This document shows positions 49,915 through 58,519 of a stretch of DNA of 64,000 nucleotides, piece by piece. The notes below the pieces were generated by a model that saw only the letters and a program-made list of their open reading frames with translations, had not been told where the DNA came from and ran no database searches. Position 1 is the stretch's first letter; every line of letters begins with the position of its first letter. A program made the position numbers and the translations under genes. Source of the DNA: JBEVJK01 sp963791325 (GTDB lineage Bacteria > Pseudomonadota > Alphaproteobacteria > Rhizobiales > Rhizobiaceae); contig CAWBRU010000023.1 in NCBI GenBank assembly GCA_963791325.1, forward strand, positions 248,001 through 312,000, written 5' to 3'.

Positions 49915-50898
49915 ATGGTGGGGGAACGAGGAATCTTGATCGAAGCCTTGTCAAGTTCAGCGGGTGACCTATTGATGGGCGACCTGTCGAAGCGGTTTGC
50001 ATCCTTTGCGGGCGAGGTCGCCGTCAAGCTCCTAGGCCAGCCGACATATCGCACTAGCACGCAACTCCGTTGGGGTCGGAAGGGAAGTTTTGTCGTCAAT
50101 ATTGCTGGACCGCGCCAAGGCAGATTTCACAGTTTCGAGACTGGGCAAGATGGCGATCTCGTGGACCTTGTCCGATGGATTCATGGCGTTGCCTACCGAG
50201 ACGCTTTGACATTTCTCCGAGATCTCGAACGCTCAGGGCTGCCTCAGCGGTCTATGCAGGCCGCAATTGCCAGAACAGTTTCCCCGGGACAACGGTGGTC
50301 AGGAAAGGCTCAACAGATCTGGGACTCGGCAACCTCGCTGGCCGGGACCATGGGAGAGGCCTATCTCCGCACCCGCCGCTGCTATGTTCCGGAAGCACAG
50401 GACCTGCGGTTCCTCGCAGCAAGGGAGCGTCTTCCGTCCCTGGTCGCCCGCGTCACCGATCTCCACACTGATGAGCCCATGAGCCTGCATTTCATCCGGC
50501 TCGATCCTGGCACCCAATACAAGGTCGGTGGGTTAGCACGTCCAAATCTGGCCAATCATGCCATTGCTGGTGGAGTCGTGCGATTGACCCGTGCCACCGA
50601 TTGCCGGGCGGCTCTTGGGCTTGCGGAAGGAATCGAAACCGCTCTGTCGGTAATTGCCGGTGGGAGAGGTCCTGTTTGGGCAACTGTCGGGGCTAACTTG
50701 TCAGGGCTTGAGCCCCTCTCGGGCGTCCGGAACATCAACGTCTGGGCTGACAACGACGAAGCCGGGATCAAGGCGGCAGAGACCTTTGCCGACCGATGGG
50801 CACTGGCGGGGCATGCTGTACGAATTCTGATGCCCGAAGAGCCGGGGAGTGACTGGAACGATGCCGTCCGGCGTGAAGGGTCGGGACAGGACAGATGA
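49915..50898 (+). CDS. Toprim domain DNA primase-like protein
   Basis: About 320 residues. The C-terminal half has a toprim fold (AALGLAEGIETALSVIAGGRG with the catalytic glutamate, then NINVWADNDEAG carrying DxD). The N-terminal half (FHSFETGQDGDLVDLVRWI) resembles the primase domain of phage and plasmid proteins. TTG 49936 has a GAGG site and is the most likely start, with ATG 49915 and ATG 49975 as alternatives. Its stop overlaps the start of the ATPase gene. GC content is lower than in the core chromosome. Confidence 0.78.
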   Translation: MVGERGILIEALSSSAGDLLMGDLSKRFASFAGEVAVKLLGQPTYRTSTQLRWGRKGSFVVNIAGPRQGRFHSFETGQDGDLVDLVRWIHGVAYRDALTFLRDLERSGLPQRSMQAAIARTVSPGQRWSGKAQQIWDSATSLAGTMGEAYLRTRRCYVPEAQDLRFLAARERLPSLVARVTDLHTDEPMSLHFIRLDPGTQYKVGGLARPNLANHAIAGGVVRLTRATDCRAALGLAEGIETALSVIAGGRGPVWATVGANLSGLEPLSGVRNINVWADNDEAGIKAAETFADRWALAGHAVRILMPEEPGSDWNDAVRREGSGQDR

Positions 50899-52070
50899 CC
50901 CCGCTCCCGGACCCGGCCACGGTCCCGCCGCACCGACCGTCAGCAGCGGAAGACAAGACCGCCGGCCCAAAATCTCGCTTCACCTTACGACCGATTGGTG
51001 ATGCCAAAGCGTTGCCAACTCGACGCTGGCTAGTTGATGGTCTGCTTCCCGAAGAAGCCTTGGTGGTTATGTTTGGCAAGTCAGGCGCCTTCAAATCTCT
51101 TCTCGCCCTCGCACTTGCATGTTCGGTGGCGACCGGAAGCCCGTGGATCGGCCGCCAGACCGTGAAGGGGCTAGCGATCTATGTTGCTGGTGAAGGCAGG
51201 AGCGGATTGCGCTACCGCGCCGCAGCCTGGGAGCAAGAGCACTCCATTAAGTCGGCAGTAGTCCTTGGGCTGATGCCCGGGGATTTCAACTTTGCTCGGA
51301 CGGGTGACACAGATGATCTGATTGCGAGAATCAAGGCTGCCAGCCAAGATGCCAAACTGCCTGCCAAGATCATTGTTTTCGACACTCTCAGCAATGCCAT
51401 CCCGGGCCAAGACGAAAATTTGCAGTCAGTGATGTCGCATGTAGTAGCTGACTGCAACAGGATCATTTCGGAAACTGGCGCAGCAGTTGTCTGCGTTCAC
51501 CATCCGAGTAAGTCGAACGCAAACGATTTGCGCGGGAACAATGTGCTTGAAGGTCGCGCTGATACAATCTTGCAGGTCAAAAAAGAAGGCAAGTCTTGTT
51601 CTGTGGAGGTGAAAAAACAGCGTGATGGTCCGAGCGGCACGCATTTTCAACTTCGGTTGAAAGAGGTCCAATTGGAGATCGAGGATAAGGCAACCGAAAT
51701 ATCTTATGTTCTTAAGCTGGTTGCTGACGCAGAACCGAGCCCATCACAGGAAGCGTTCCTCAAACCTAAGAGTACAAAGTCCTCAGGGCGCGCCCTTCTC
51801 GCGTTGTTCCAGGGGATGGCTACCCCTGCCGACCAATATCGCAGGGCATCCAATGGGGACACCGACTTCTCAGTGCCGACCACCAGGGCGAGAGAAGCCG
51901 CATACGTGCAACTATATTCGGATGCCCCGACGTTAGAAGCCAAAAAAAAGCGATTCCAACGTGATCTGGACGCGCTGAAAGAGGTTGTTCGCCGAGACAG
52001 AGCCGGAAACTTGCTTGTTCCCTTCGCAGGCGAAAGAACCTGCGGCGACACTCCAAATCCCGTCACATAA
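50895..52070 (+). CDS. RepA/RecA-like AAA ATPase of a mobile element
   Basis: A 391-residue ATPase. Walker A FGKSGAFKS is near residues 60-68 and Walker B IIVFDTLSN is near 157-165, with VVCVHHPSKS downstream; this is the AAA_25/RepA hexameric helicase-like family of plasmids and prophages. It overlaps the primase gene by four bases (ATGA), so the pair is a replication module. The C-terminal quarter is charged and unrelated to known domains. A long inverted repeat follows 27 bases after the stop. Confidence 0.82.
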   Translation: MTPLPDPATVPPHRPSAAEDKTAGPKSRFTLRPIGDAKALPTRRWLVDGLLPEEALVVMFGKSGAFKSLLALALACSVATGSPWIGRQTVKGLAIYVAGEGRSGLRYRAAAWEQEHSIKSAVVLGLMPGDFNFARTGDTDDLIARIKAASQDAKLPAKIIVFDTLSNAIPGQDENLQSVMSHVVADCNRIISETGAAVVCVHHPSKSNANDLRGNNVLEGRADTILQVKKEGKSCSVEVKKQRDGPSGTHFQLRLKEVQLEIEDKATEISYVLKLVADAEPSPSQEAFLKPKSTKSSGRALLALFQGMATPADQYRRASNGDTDFSVPTTRAREAAYVQLYSDAPTLEAKKKRFQRDLDALKEVVRRDRAGNLLVPFAGERTCGDTPNPVT

Positions 52071-52096
52071 CATCGTCCTCCCTTGCCCGGACACCG

Positions 52097-52156
52097 GGAC
52101 ACGGGACAGGACAGGGACACACCCTATTGGGGGATGTCCTGTCCTGTCCCGTGTCC
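52097..52156. repeat. Perfect 19-bp inverted repeat with GGACA-rich arms
   Basis: The arms at 52097-52115 and 52138-52156 are exact reverse complements. The 22-base spacer pairs further at 8 of 10 positions, so the whole could fold into a stem of about 29 bp with a six-base loop. Arms are built of repeated GGACA/GGGACA units. No T-run follows. It is 3' of the replication ATPase gene and 40 bp from an IS256 end. It could act as a transcription terminator, or as a binding site or origin structure for the replication module. Confidence 0.85.
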
Positions 52157-52250
52157 AGTCCGCGAGGATGACTTCCTTGCAAGTAGGGAGAAGGCGGGTA
52201 GCGTCCGTCAATGAGGTGTAGGTTTGGGTGCAGTCGCGGGTGGTCATCGG

Positions 52251-52475
52251 TCACGCGGCTTTCGGTGTGATCTGTAGCTGGGGCATCTCATCGGTCTGCG
52301 GCGCGGCAAGTTCGGCCATGCCCTCGACCTGCATGTATCGGGGCTGAAGCTGCCACTCGTCATTGGCTTCGAGCAGCACCGCGCCGATCAGGCGTGTGAT
52401 GGAATCCTCGTTGGGGAAGATGCCGACCACGTCGGCGCGCCTCTTCACCTCCTTGTTCAGCCGCTCCAGCGGGTT
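52251..52475 (-). pseudogene. IS256 transposase, C-terminal fragment
   Basis: The last 75 or so codons of an IS256/mutator-type transposase: NPLERLNKEVKRRADVVGIF, then NEDSITRLIGAVLLEANDEW, ending QITPKAA. The upstream continuation is displaced by 1.6 kb to 54069 by the IS110 insertion. Confidence 0.8.
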
Positions 52476-52478
52476 CGT

Positions 52479-54068
52479 AACCGGTATAAGATTCGTGGTG
52501 CCGAAGTCCGGCTGCGGTTTCTTGTTCGCGGCGTATGGTGCGACCATCCGGGACAGAGGCACCGGGAGCACGAAGGTGCGGGCAGGCCGATGCACACGAT
52601 GAGCTGCGAGCTCGTGTTAGTAGCTGGCCGCCTCTGCGACTCGCCCGGTTGCGCCGTGAGCGCGAATCCGTAGTTGTCGTGTCGCCCGCCGTTCCCGTCT
52701 TCCAAACTCTGACAGGAGGCGCGAATGCGACGCGTAATTGGGATCGATATCCACCGAACCTTCGGAGAGGTGGTTTTCTGGGAAGAAGGAAGGCTCCGCC
52801 ATGCCGGCCGCATCGACATGACGCGAACGGCCCTGGAGGGCTTTGGCAGGATCCTGTTGGCGACGGACGAGGTGGTGATCGAGGCGACCGGCAACTGCAT
52901 GGCGGTGGCCCGGGTGCTGTCGCCCTTCGTGAAGCGGGTGGTGATTGCCAATCCGCTGCAGGTGAAGGCGATCGCCCATGCCCATGTGAAGACCGACAAG
53001 GTCGATGCCGGCACCTTGGCCAGCCTTCGTGCGGCTGGCTACTTGCCGGAGATATGGACGCCGGATGCCGCCACCGAGCGGATGCGCCGGCTCGTTGCGC
53101 GCCGCTATCAGGTCGTGCGGCATCGCACCCGGATCAAGAACGAGGTGCATGCGATCCTTCACGCTCATCTGATCTCGAAGTGCCCGCATGCCGATCTGTT
53201 CAATGGTCGCGGTCGCGCCTGGCTGATGCGCCAGCCGGTGCCCAATGATGAACGTGCTGGGATCGAGCGGCACGTGCGCGAACTCGATCGGCTTGCCGAG
53301 GACCTGGCGATCCTTGACCGGGAGATAGCCGAAAGCACGATGGATGACCCGGCGATCAGGCGACTTCTGACCATCACCGGTGTCAATCTCACAGTGGCGG
53401 CCGGTTTGATGGCGGCGATTGGCAAGGTCACCCGGTTCAAATCCCCGCAGAAGCTGGTCAGCTACTTCGGCCTTAATCCCCGTGTGCGTCAGTCCGGACT
53501 CGGCGCTGCCCACCATGGGCGTATCAGCAAGGTCGGGCGGAGCCATGCCCGCGCCATGCTCGTCGAAGCGGCCTGGGCGGCGGCAAAAACACCCGGACCA
53601 CTGCATGCCTTCTTCGTTCGTGTCCGCGCAAGGCGCGGTCACCAGGTGGCCGCAGTCGCCGTGGCGCGCAAGCTGGCAGTACTCGTTTGGCACATGCTAA
53701 CGAAGGAGAAAGACTATCTGTGGGCGCGGCCCAGCCTGGTGGCCCACAAGGTACGGGGCATGGAACTTCAGGCCGGGAAGCCACAGAGGAAGGGCAACTC
53801 GCGCGGCTCAACCTATGCCTACAATGTCAAGGAATTGCGGAACCAAGAGACGCATATCGCCAGGAAGGCCCAGGAGAGCTACGAGAATTTCGTCGAAGCC
53901 TGGCGCCAGCGCTCGCCAAAGGAGAAGGCGCGCGGGCGCCTCAATCCAGCAAGGCTCGAGTAGGCTGCCTGGCGGCGCTTTCAGCCGATGCGCCGCGCTT
54001 CGCCACGAGGTCGCCCGCGCTGTCGGAAAAATACCACGACCAGGAAGAAAGCGCTTGTCGATCTTATC
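52479..54068 (+). mobile_element. IS110-family element inserted in the IS256 transposase gene
   Basis: About 1.59 kb separates two halves of the IS256 transposase gene that join precisely when it is removed; the trinucleotide CGT is present at both junctions (52476-52478 and 54069-54071). No terminal inverted repeats are obvious, as expected for IS110. Boundaries are good to a few bases only. Confidence 0.75.
52725..53963 (+). CDS. IS110 family transposase
   Basis: A 412-residue DEDD-type transposase/recombinase. The N-terminal RuvC-like domain shows IGIDIHRTFGEVVFWE, VVIEATGNCMAVARVL and the acidic pair in KTDKVDAGTLASL. The C-terminal Transposase_20 domain contains LLTITGVNLTVAAGLMAAIG and SPQKLVSYFGLNPRV with ISKVGRSHARAMLVEAAW. 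It appears intact, so the element may still be active. Confidence 0.9.
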   Translation: MRRVIGIDIHRTFGEVVFWEEGRLRHAGRIDMTRTALEGFGRILLATDEVVIEATGNCMAVARVLSPFVKRVVIANPLQVKAIAHAHVKTDKVDAGTLASLRAAGYLPEIWTPDAATERMRRLVARRYQVVRHRTRIKNEVHAILHAHLISKCPHADLFNGRGRAWLMRQPVPNDERAGIERHVRELDRLAEDLAILDREIAESTMDDPAIRRLLTITGVNLTVAAGLMAAIGKVTRFKSPQKLVSYFGLNPRVRQSGLGAAHHGRISKVGRSHARAMLVEAAWAAAKTPGPLHAFFVRVRARRGHQVAAVAVARKLAVLVWHMLTKEKDYLWARPSLVAHKVRGMELQAGKPQRKGNSRGSTYAYNVKELRNQETHIARKAQESYENFVEAWRQRSPKEKARGRLNPARLE

Positions 54069-55059
54069 CGTCGAGTGGAGCTTCGACCTATGCTGGGTGG
54101 GGAAGGCCATGTAAGCGAGCACGTCGGCTTCAGCGTCGTCCATGCAGTTGCCTAGCTTCGGCCAGCGGGCGCGGAGCTGGTCGGCGACATGCCGCCAGGA
54201 CTGCACCGCCGCGGCGTGACTTGGCTGGAGGAAGATCTGCCGGATCGCAGCCGCCACCATGGTTGTCTGGCCCTTGGGCACGTGCGCCAGCGCATTCCTC
54301 ATGAAGTGGAGGCAGGCGGCAGCGCTGCCAGGTGGCGCCGACAACGCGGGTGATGGCGTTCTTCAACCCCTCGTGGGCGTCGGAGATCACGAGCTTCACG
54401 CCCTTGAGCCCGCGCTTGGCGAGGTCGCGCAGGAAAGTCGTCCAGAAGGGTTCGGCCTCGGAGGGGCCGATGTGCAGGCCGACGATCTCGCGCTTGCCCT
54501 CGGTCGTGACAGCCACCGCGATTATGGCGGCGACCGAAACGATGCGGCCGCCCTCGCGCACCTTGAGGTAAGTGGCATCCAGCCAGAGATAGGGCCACTC
54601 GCCGGAAAGCGGGCGCTTGAGGAAGGCGTTCACGCGCTCGTCGATGTCCTTGCAGAGCTTGCTGACCGACGACTTGCTGATGCCAGACATGCCCATGGCC
54701 TGCACCAACTCGTCGACCCGTCGCGTGCTGACGCCGGCGATCCATGCCTCCTGGATCACCGAGACCAGCGCCTTCTCCACCGTCTTCCTGGGCTCCAGAA
54801 AGCCGGGAAAGTAGCTGCCGGTCCTGAGCTTGGGGATCTTCAGGTTGAGGGGCCCAAGACGCGTCTCGAGCGTGCGGTCGCGATAGCCGTTGCGCCAAGT
54901 CTGGCGGTCAGCGCTGCGCTCAAAGCGGCCGGCGCCGATCACGCCGTCCACATCAGCTTCCATGACGATCTGCAAAACGCTCTCGGCCACAGAGCGCAGG
55001 AAGTCGGCGTCCCCGCTCTTCGCGAGCAACTCGGCAAGCGGTAGTCTGTCCTCGGTCAT
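54069..55059 (-). pseudogene. IS256 transposase, N-terminal fragment
   Basis: The N-terminal part starts at ATG 55059. Catalytic-core aspartates appear in YLWLDATYLKVREGG and KLVISDAHEGL. At about 54318 the frame shifts: HFMRNALAHVPKGQTTMVAA and AYMAFPTQHRSKLHST are in another frame. The fragment stops at the IS110 junction at about 54069, where the code for HST is followed by unrelated sequence. Confidence 0.8.
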
Positions 55060-55183
55060 CGGGTGTTCCTTCAGGCTCGGTTGAAGTCCGCAAACTCCAC
55101 CTTAGCCGCAGACCCTGATGACCACCTCAGCCTACACCCCAAAATCCACCACATCCGCGGACGTTACCAGACGGCGCACGTCA

Positions 55184-55238
55184 CCTACGCACAAACGACA
55201 GGTGCGTAGGGGCTTCTCCGGTCTCCCTGTTGGAGACC
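55184..55238. repeat. Two consecutive short hairpins
   Basis: CCTACGCAC at 55184-55192 pairs exactly with GTGCGTAGG at 55202-55210. Then GGTCTCC at 55220-55226 pairs exactly with GGAGACC at 55232-55238. They lie just outside the right end of the IS256 element. Neither is followed by a T-run. Their function is unknown. Confidence 0.6.
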
Positions 55239-55379
55239 AGAGAGTCCCTTCATGTCAGGATGTTAGGCCTTAGATAAGGTGACCAACGGTTCATGATCAA
55301 GAATTATGACCGCACAGATTCACCAACGATGAGCAACATAGTTGCTTGGCTCAGCATGGAAGCATGTTGGCGATAAGCC

Positions 55380-55970
55380 CTACCGGTCCTGGCCGTTGGC
55401 ACCCTGACTCCCAGCTACGCTGTCGGTGTCGGTCTGGTCATTCCCTCTACGAAGGAGGGAAACGCCATTGATCTCGGTACTCCTCGACGAGGATGTTCGT
55501 TCCGTTCCTCTTTCCCGGGTCGATCCTTCGAGGAACACGCCAAGCTTGGCGCGCAATTCCGCCTCGATGTCCTCTGGTGGCCTATCCTTGAACCGTTCAA
55601 CGGCATGGACTTCCCGGAACATCGAAACGGTATCGATCCGACCGAGGTGAACCAGAGCCGCGATGCGCTCCGATCCCTTGTTCTCCATGTCCTGGCTTTC
55701 AGCCAGAAGCCGAGAGAGAACGTGGCGTCTGATCGCTATGCTATCCCGCATCATCTCAGCACTCTGTCTCTGACAGAGGGCTTCGACCCTTGCTCTGATC
55801 TCCGGCTTTTGCCAAAGCCGGGACGCCGATTTATTGACCGTCTTGGCATTGCCGGTTGAAGCGTAGGCCTGCCGGTATGAATCGCTGAGATTCTGGCCTC
55901 TGGCCAGCAATTGGGCAAATACCTCCTGCCTAACCGTCAGGCCGTTCGCATCATGCACGCAGCGCGGCAT
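55380..55970 (-). CDS. Phage terminase small subunit-like protein
   Basis: A 196-residue protein. The N-terminal DNA-binding part LTVRQEVFAQLLARGQNLSD, then SYRQAYASTGNAKTVNKSAS and RLWQKPEIRARVEAL, matches the terminase small subunit pattern. The C-terminal part is charged and low-complexity. No large subunit, portal or capsid gene is nearby, so it is an isolated phage relic or a cargo regulator. ATG 55970 has GGAG upstream. Confidence 0.7.
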   Translation of the reverse strand: MPRCVHDANGLTVRQEVFAQLLARGQNLSDSYRQAYASTGNAKTVNKSASRLWQKPEIRARVEALCQRQSAEMMRDSIAIRRHVLSRLLAESQDMENKGSERIAALVHLGRIDTVSMFREVHAVERFKDRPPEDIEAELRAKLGVFLEGSTRERGTERTSSSRSTEINGVSLLRRGNDQTDTDSVAGSQGANGQDR

Positions 55971-56552
55971 AGCGTTCTCCTGAATACTAGATCACCGCCC
56001 CCATCCCTCGAAGCCGCAGCGACATTCAACAGTTTTGTCGGTCAGGTCGCCCCCTACCATTCGGTGATATCGCGAATTGCGCTCGCGGTTGGAGGCGGTG
56101 GAGTGAAGCCTTAGTCCTCGGCCCGTTTTGCTTACCTGCATCTCGATCAATCTCCCGATGCCGGTGCGATCAGTTCAGGAACTGAACACCTACTTTTGGC
56201 CGAGCTTCAGTCATCACCGATCACCGAAACACACGCGCCAGTACGCTGCTGAGCCGGCGGCTGGAATATGGAGCTATCCTCGGGCGATCTCGGACGTGCC
56301 AGTATAGTCGTTATTCAATGAGGTAGCAACTAGTGACAAATGTCGTCCGATACTTGCAAGTCATCTGTGACAACTCTAGACTCTATTTTACGCTTGAAAA
56401 CCAGATACTATTCTATAAAGTATCCACATAGACCAGCGCGTCTTTTCCGCTCTTTCACGCTTCGACGAACGTGTTCGCCGCGAGGGTCTTGGCTCGCTGT
56501 ATCGGGCATGAGCGTAAGCCGGCGGGCGCCTGCACACAGGGGGAGGAAAGCA
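55971..56552. other. Gene-poor region, about 580 bp
   Basis: I see no supported gene on either strand. Composition is less GC-rich than the core, consistent with island DNA. Confidence 0.35.
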
Positions 56553-56762
56553 ATGCCTGACGCCCACATTAGAGCAAGGCTTTGGTATAAGTTGGCTACG
56601 CTCTCCAATCTCGAGGAGGCGCTTGACAAGCTAGCCCTTTTGACAAGCAAGGACCCGACTGCGAAATCGATCTATGGCGATTTTCGCCATGCTAGCGGCG
56701 ATATCATCCAGCCCTTAGACGCGCGCCTTCGCATGATTGAGGTCCGTAAAAAGCCGACCTGA
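56553..56762 (+). CDS. Hypothetical small protein
   Basis: A 69-residue protein from ATG 56553 with a strong GGGGAGGAAAG site. It is helical and charged (MPDAHIRARLWYKLATLSNL, then EEALDKLALLTSKDP), with no known family. It ends two bases before the beta-clamp homologue and is probably its operon partner. The longer frame upstream is not protein-like. Confidence 0.55.
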   Translation: MPDAHIRARLWYKLATLSNLEEALDKLALLTSKDPTAKSIYGDFRHASGDIIQPLDARLRMIEVRKKPT

Positions 56763-56764
56763 CC

Positions 56765-57568
56765 ATGCGAGTCACAGTTGAGCGGCATGGCCTCGCCGTC
56801 GCCCTCGCTCAGGCTCTCAAGTACGTAACAAATCGCACTGACGTTCCGGTGCTGTCGACTGTGCGGCTGCGGGCAGGTGGCGGCGAGATCGAGGTCGCAG
56901 TGACCAACCTCGACCTGCTCTTCCGGACCACCGTCGAGGCGGACGTCGAGACCGAGGGCGCGCTCGCGGTCAATTCCGGTCTGATCGCGGGCTTCGTCCG
57001 CGGCGCTGACGGATCTGATGTCGAATTGACACAGGCCGGAACGTTGCTGGAGATGCGCTCGGGAGGCGCACGAGGGCGCATCCCAACACTCCCCGCAGGC
57101 GATTTCCCTGAGCCCTTTGGGGCGGCGCCAGCTGAGGTCAATTTCGAGATCGACGGGGCTGAGCTTGCCGCCTGTCTCGAAAGCGTTGCGTATGCGATCT
57201 CGACGGAGAAGCATCGCTACTGCCTGACCGGCATGGGCTGGTCGATCCAGGACGGCCGTCTCGAATTTGCCGCCACCGACGGCAACTTCCTCTCGATGAC
57301 CAGCATCGAAATGCCGCCCGGCGCTGAGTTGCTTGCGCCCGCAATCGTGCCTGATTTACAAATGCCGATGTTCAGCGGGCCGGTTCGCGTCCATAGTGCC
57401 AACACCTGGATCCGCTTCTCCGGCATCGATGGCGGCCGCCGCGTCGAGCTCATCTCTAAGCTGATTGACGGCACCTTTCCCGATTACCGGCCCCGTCATG
57501 TAGCTATTCTCAAGGAGGGTGATCGGTGCCGCGCTACTATGTCGACCTTCAAGACGGCGACGAACTGA
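56765..57568 (+). CDS. DNA polymerase III beta subunit homologue, truncated
   Basis: A 267-residue sliding-clamp-like protein. Domain I (ALAQALKYVTNRTDVPVLST) and domain II (EIDGAELAACLESVAYAIST, then YCLTGMGWSIQDGRLEFAAT and ELISKLIDGTFPDYRP) are recognisable. A full clamp is about 370 residues; domain III is missing and the last 20 residues are unrelated sequence that overlaps the next gene. A clamp without domain III cannot form the usual ring. It could be a decayed phage clamp or a dominant-negative or decoy protein; decay is more likely. Confidence 0.75.
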   Translation: MRVTVERHGLAVALAQALKYVTNRTDVPVLSTVRLRAGGGEIEVAVTNLDLLFRTTVEADVETEGALAVNSGLIAGFVRGADGSDVELTQAGTLLEMRSGGARGRIPTLPAGDFPEPFGAAPAEVNFEIDGAELAACLESVAYAISTEKHRYCLTGMGWSIQDGRLEFAATDGNFLSMTSIEMPPGAELLAPAIVPDLQMPMFSGPVRVHSANTWIRFSGIDGGRRVELISKLIDGTFPDYRPRHVAILKEGDRCRATMSTFKTATN

Positions 57569-57720
57569 TAGCCGATGCTGAACCAGTTGATCTGCCCGAC
57601 CGCGTGGCGGTTCGCCTCGCTGCGCTAGACGCCTTGCCCGACATTTCGCCCGACGAGATGATGCGCACCACGATTTGGGCGGCGCTCGCCGCTCTCGCAT
57701 CTCATCGCACAAGAGCATAG
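57526..57720 (+). CDS. DUF6894 family protein
   Basis: A 64-residue protein starting at GTG 57526 with an AAGGAGGG site, inside the 3' end of the clamp gene in a different frame. MPRYYVDLQDGDELIADAEP and VDLPDRVAVRLAALDALPDI match the DUF6894 pattern common in rhizobia. The function is unknown. Its well-placed ribosome site shows that the clamp 3' end was overwritten by this sequence. Confidence 0.7.
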   Translation: MPRYYVDLQDGDELIADAEPVDLPDRVAVRLAALDALPDISPDEMMRTTIWAALAALASHRTRA

Positions 57721-57969
57721 TCAGGGGCCATTTAAGTCGTGCGTAAATGGGCAGCCGAGCCTTGCGGCCGCTCTGTCGGGGTGGGATGGGCAAATTTACC
57801 ACGGCCTGAGCAGTCGCGCCTGGCTCGGTTTTCACCTTTACGCGGTTCGGCCAGACTATCGTCCAAGACGTCGCCGCTTTTTAACTTGGCGGCTGAGCAC
57901 GAAGATCGGGTACGCAGACCCGTCCGAAGCCAGCGGGCCGGCAGCGCCGATACGGGCATCCCAACCTGT

Positions 57970-58098
57970 CTAAAATGCGCACAAGTAAACCGCGCTGATG
58001 GTGCCCGCCGCGATCAGGATGACGGCAAACAGTGCCCAGATAAAGCCTCCGGATTCGCGCGGCGGCTGCATCTCCGGTCGTCGCGGGTTGACTGACAT
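57970..58098 (-). CDS. Small single-pass membrane protein
   Basis: A 42-residue protein. It has a polar N-terminus (MSVNPRRPEMQPPRESGG) and one hydrophobic helix (FIWALFAVILIAAGTISAVY). GAGG is 8 bases upstream of ATG 58098. The ribosome site and membrane-protein pattern support it. Confidence 0.5.
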   Translation of the reverse strand: MSVNPRRPEMQPPRESGGFIWALFAVILIAAGTISAVYLCAF

Positions 58099-58268
58099 CT
58101 TAAACCTCGCCCGGAGGGATCCGATCGCGACCGGTCCGCTGGGTTCCTTTTTGTCTCTACGCGCCAGAGCGCCATTCAGACCTACGAAAGCCCCTCGAGC
58201 TGACCGCCGTGGCGGCCATGCGCTCTCCGCTGGGCTTGGGGTTCGAAATCTGGAGGGGCAGAGAATTA

Positions 58269-58300
58269 GAGGGGGCCCGATCGCGACATCGGGCTCCCTC
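58269..58300. repeat. GC-rich inverted repeat
   Basis: The arms at 58269-58281 and 58288-58300 pair over 13 positions with one mismatch around a six-base loop. No T-run follows on the plus strand. Possible terminator or RNA structure in an otherwise gene-poor stretch. Confidence 0.55.
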
Positions 58301-58462
58301 AGCGAAGCTGTTGCGGGGTGTTTTTGCAACAACATGGTCGAACCTGACCGATTCGATCAACGCTAGCGACTTAAATTTGATAGGGGAAGCGCCGGTATTG
58401 GTCTGACGGAAGCCGGTCCAAAGTCCCGAACTCCGCCCGACTCTTTTTGTGTTCCGAGAATC

Positions 58463-58519
58463 ATGCGAAAGTGGGGTGCTTGCATGAAAACCCCATTTGG
58501 CTCAGCGGCGGCGGCATAA
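58463..58519 (+). other. Possible 18-codon leader-type ORF
   Basis: ATG 58463 to TAA 58517-58519 would encode MRKWGACMKTPFGSAAAA. The stop codon falls in the loop of the terminator-like hairpin, and an internal ATG at 58484 is also possible. The ribosome site is weak. This arrangement resembles attenuator leaders, but no downstream gene follows within 600 bases on this strand. Confidence 0.3.

Larger units (their letters stand above)
52197..55168 (-). mobile_element. IS256-family element, interrupted by an IS110 element
   Basis: Inverted termini begin GGTAGCGTCCG at 52197 and, read from the other side, GGTAACGTCCG ending at 55168, with further matches inward (GGTGGTCATC). Flanking octamers AGAAGGCG (52189-52196) and AGACGGCG (55169-55176) differ at one base and look like an eroded target duplication. 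Without the inserted IS110 it is about 1.38 kb, right for IS256. The transposase is frameshifted and split, so the copy is dead. Confidence 0.75.

Noticed and set aside
49349..50002. Minus-strand gene of 217 codons opposite the RuvC remnant
   Set aside because: It overlaps the HTH gene and the start of the primase, has no recognisable domain, and its frame is likely a shadow.
51985..52254. Small ORFs across the GGACA inverted repeat on both strands
   Set aside because: They exist only because the repeat lacks stops; translations are repetitive and lack ribosome sites.
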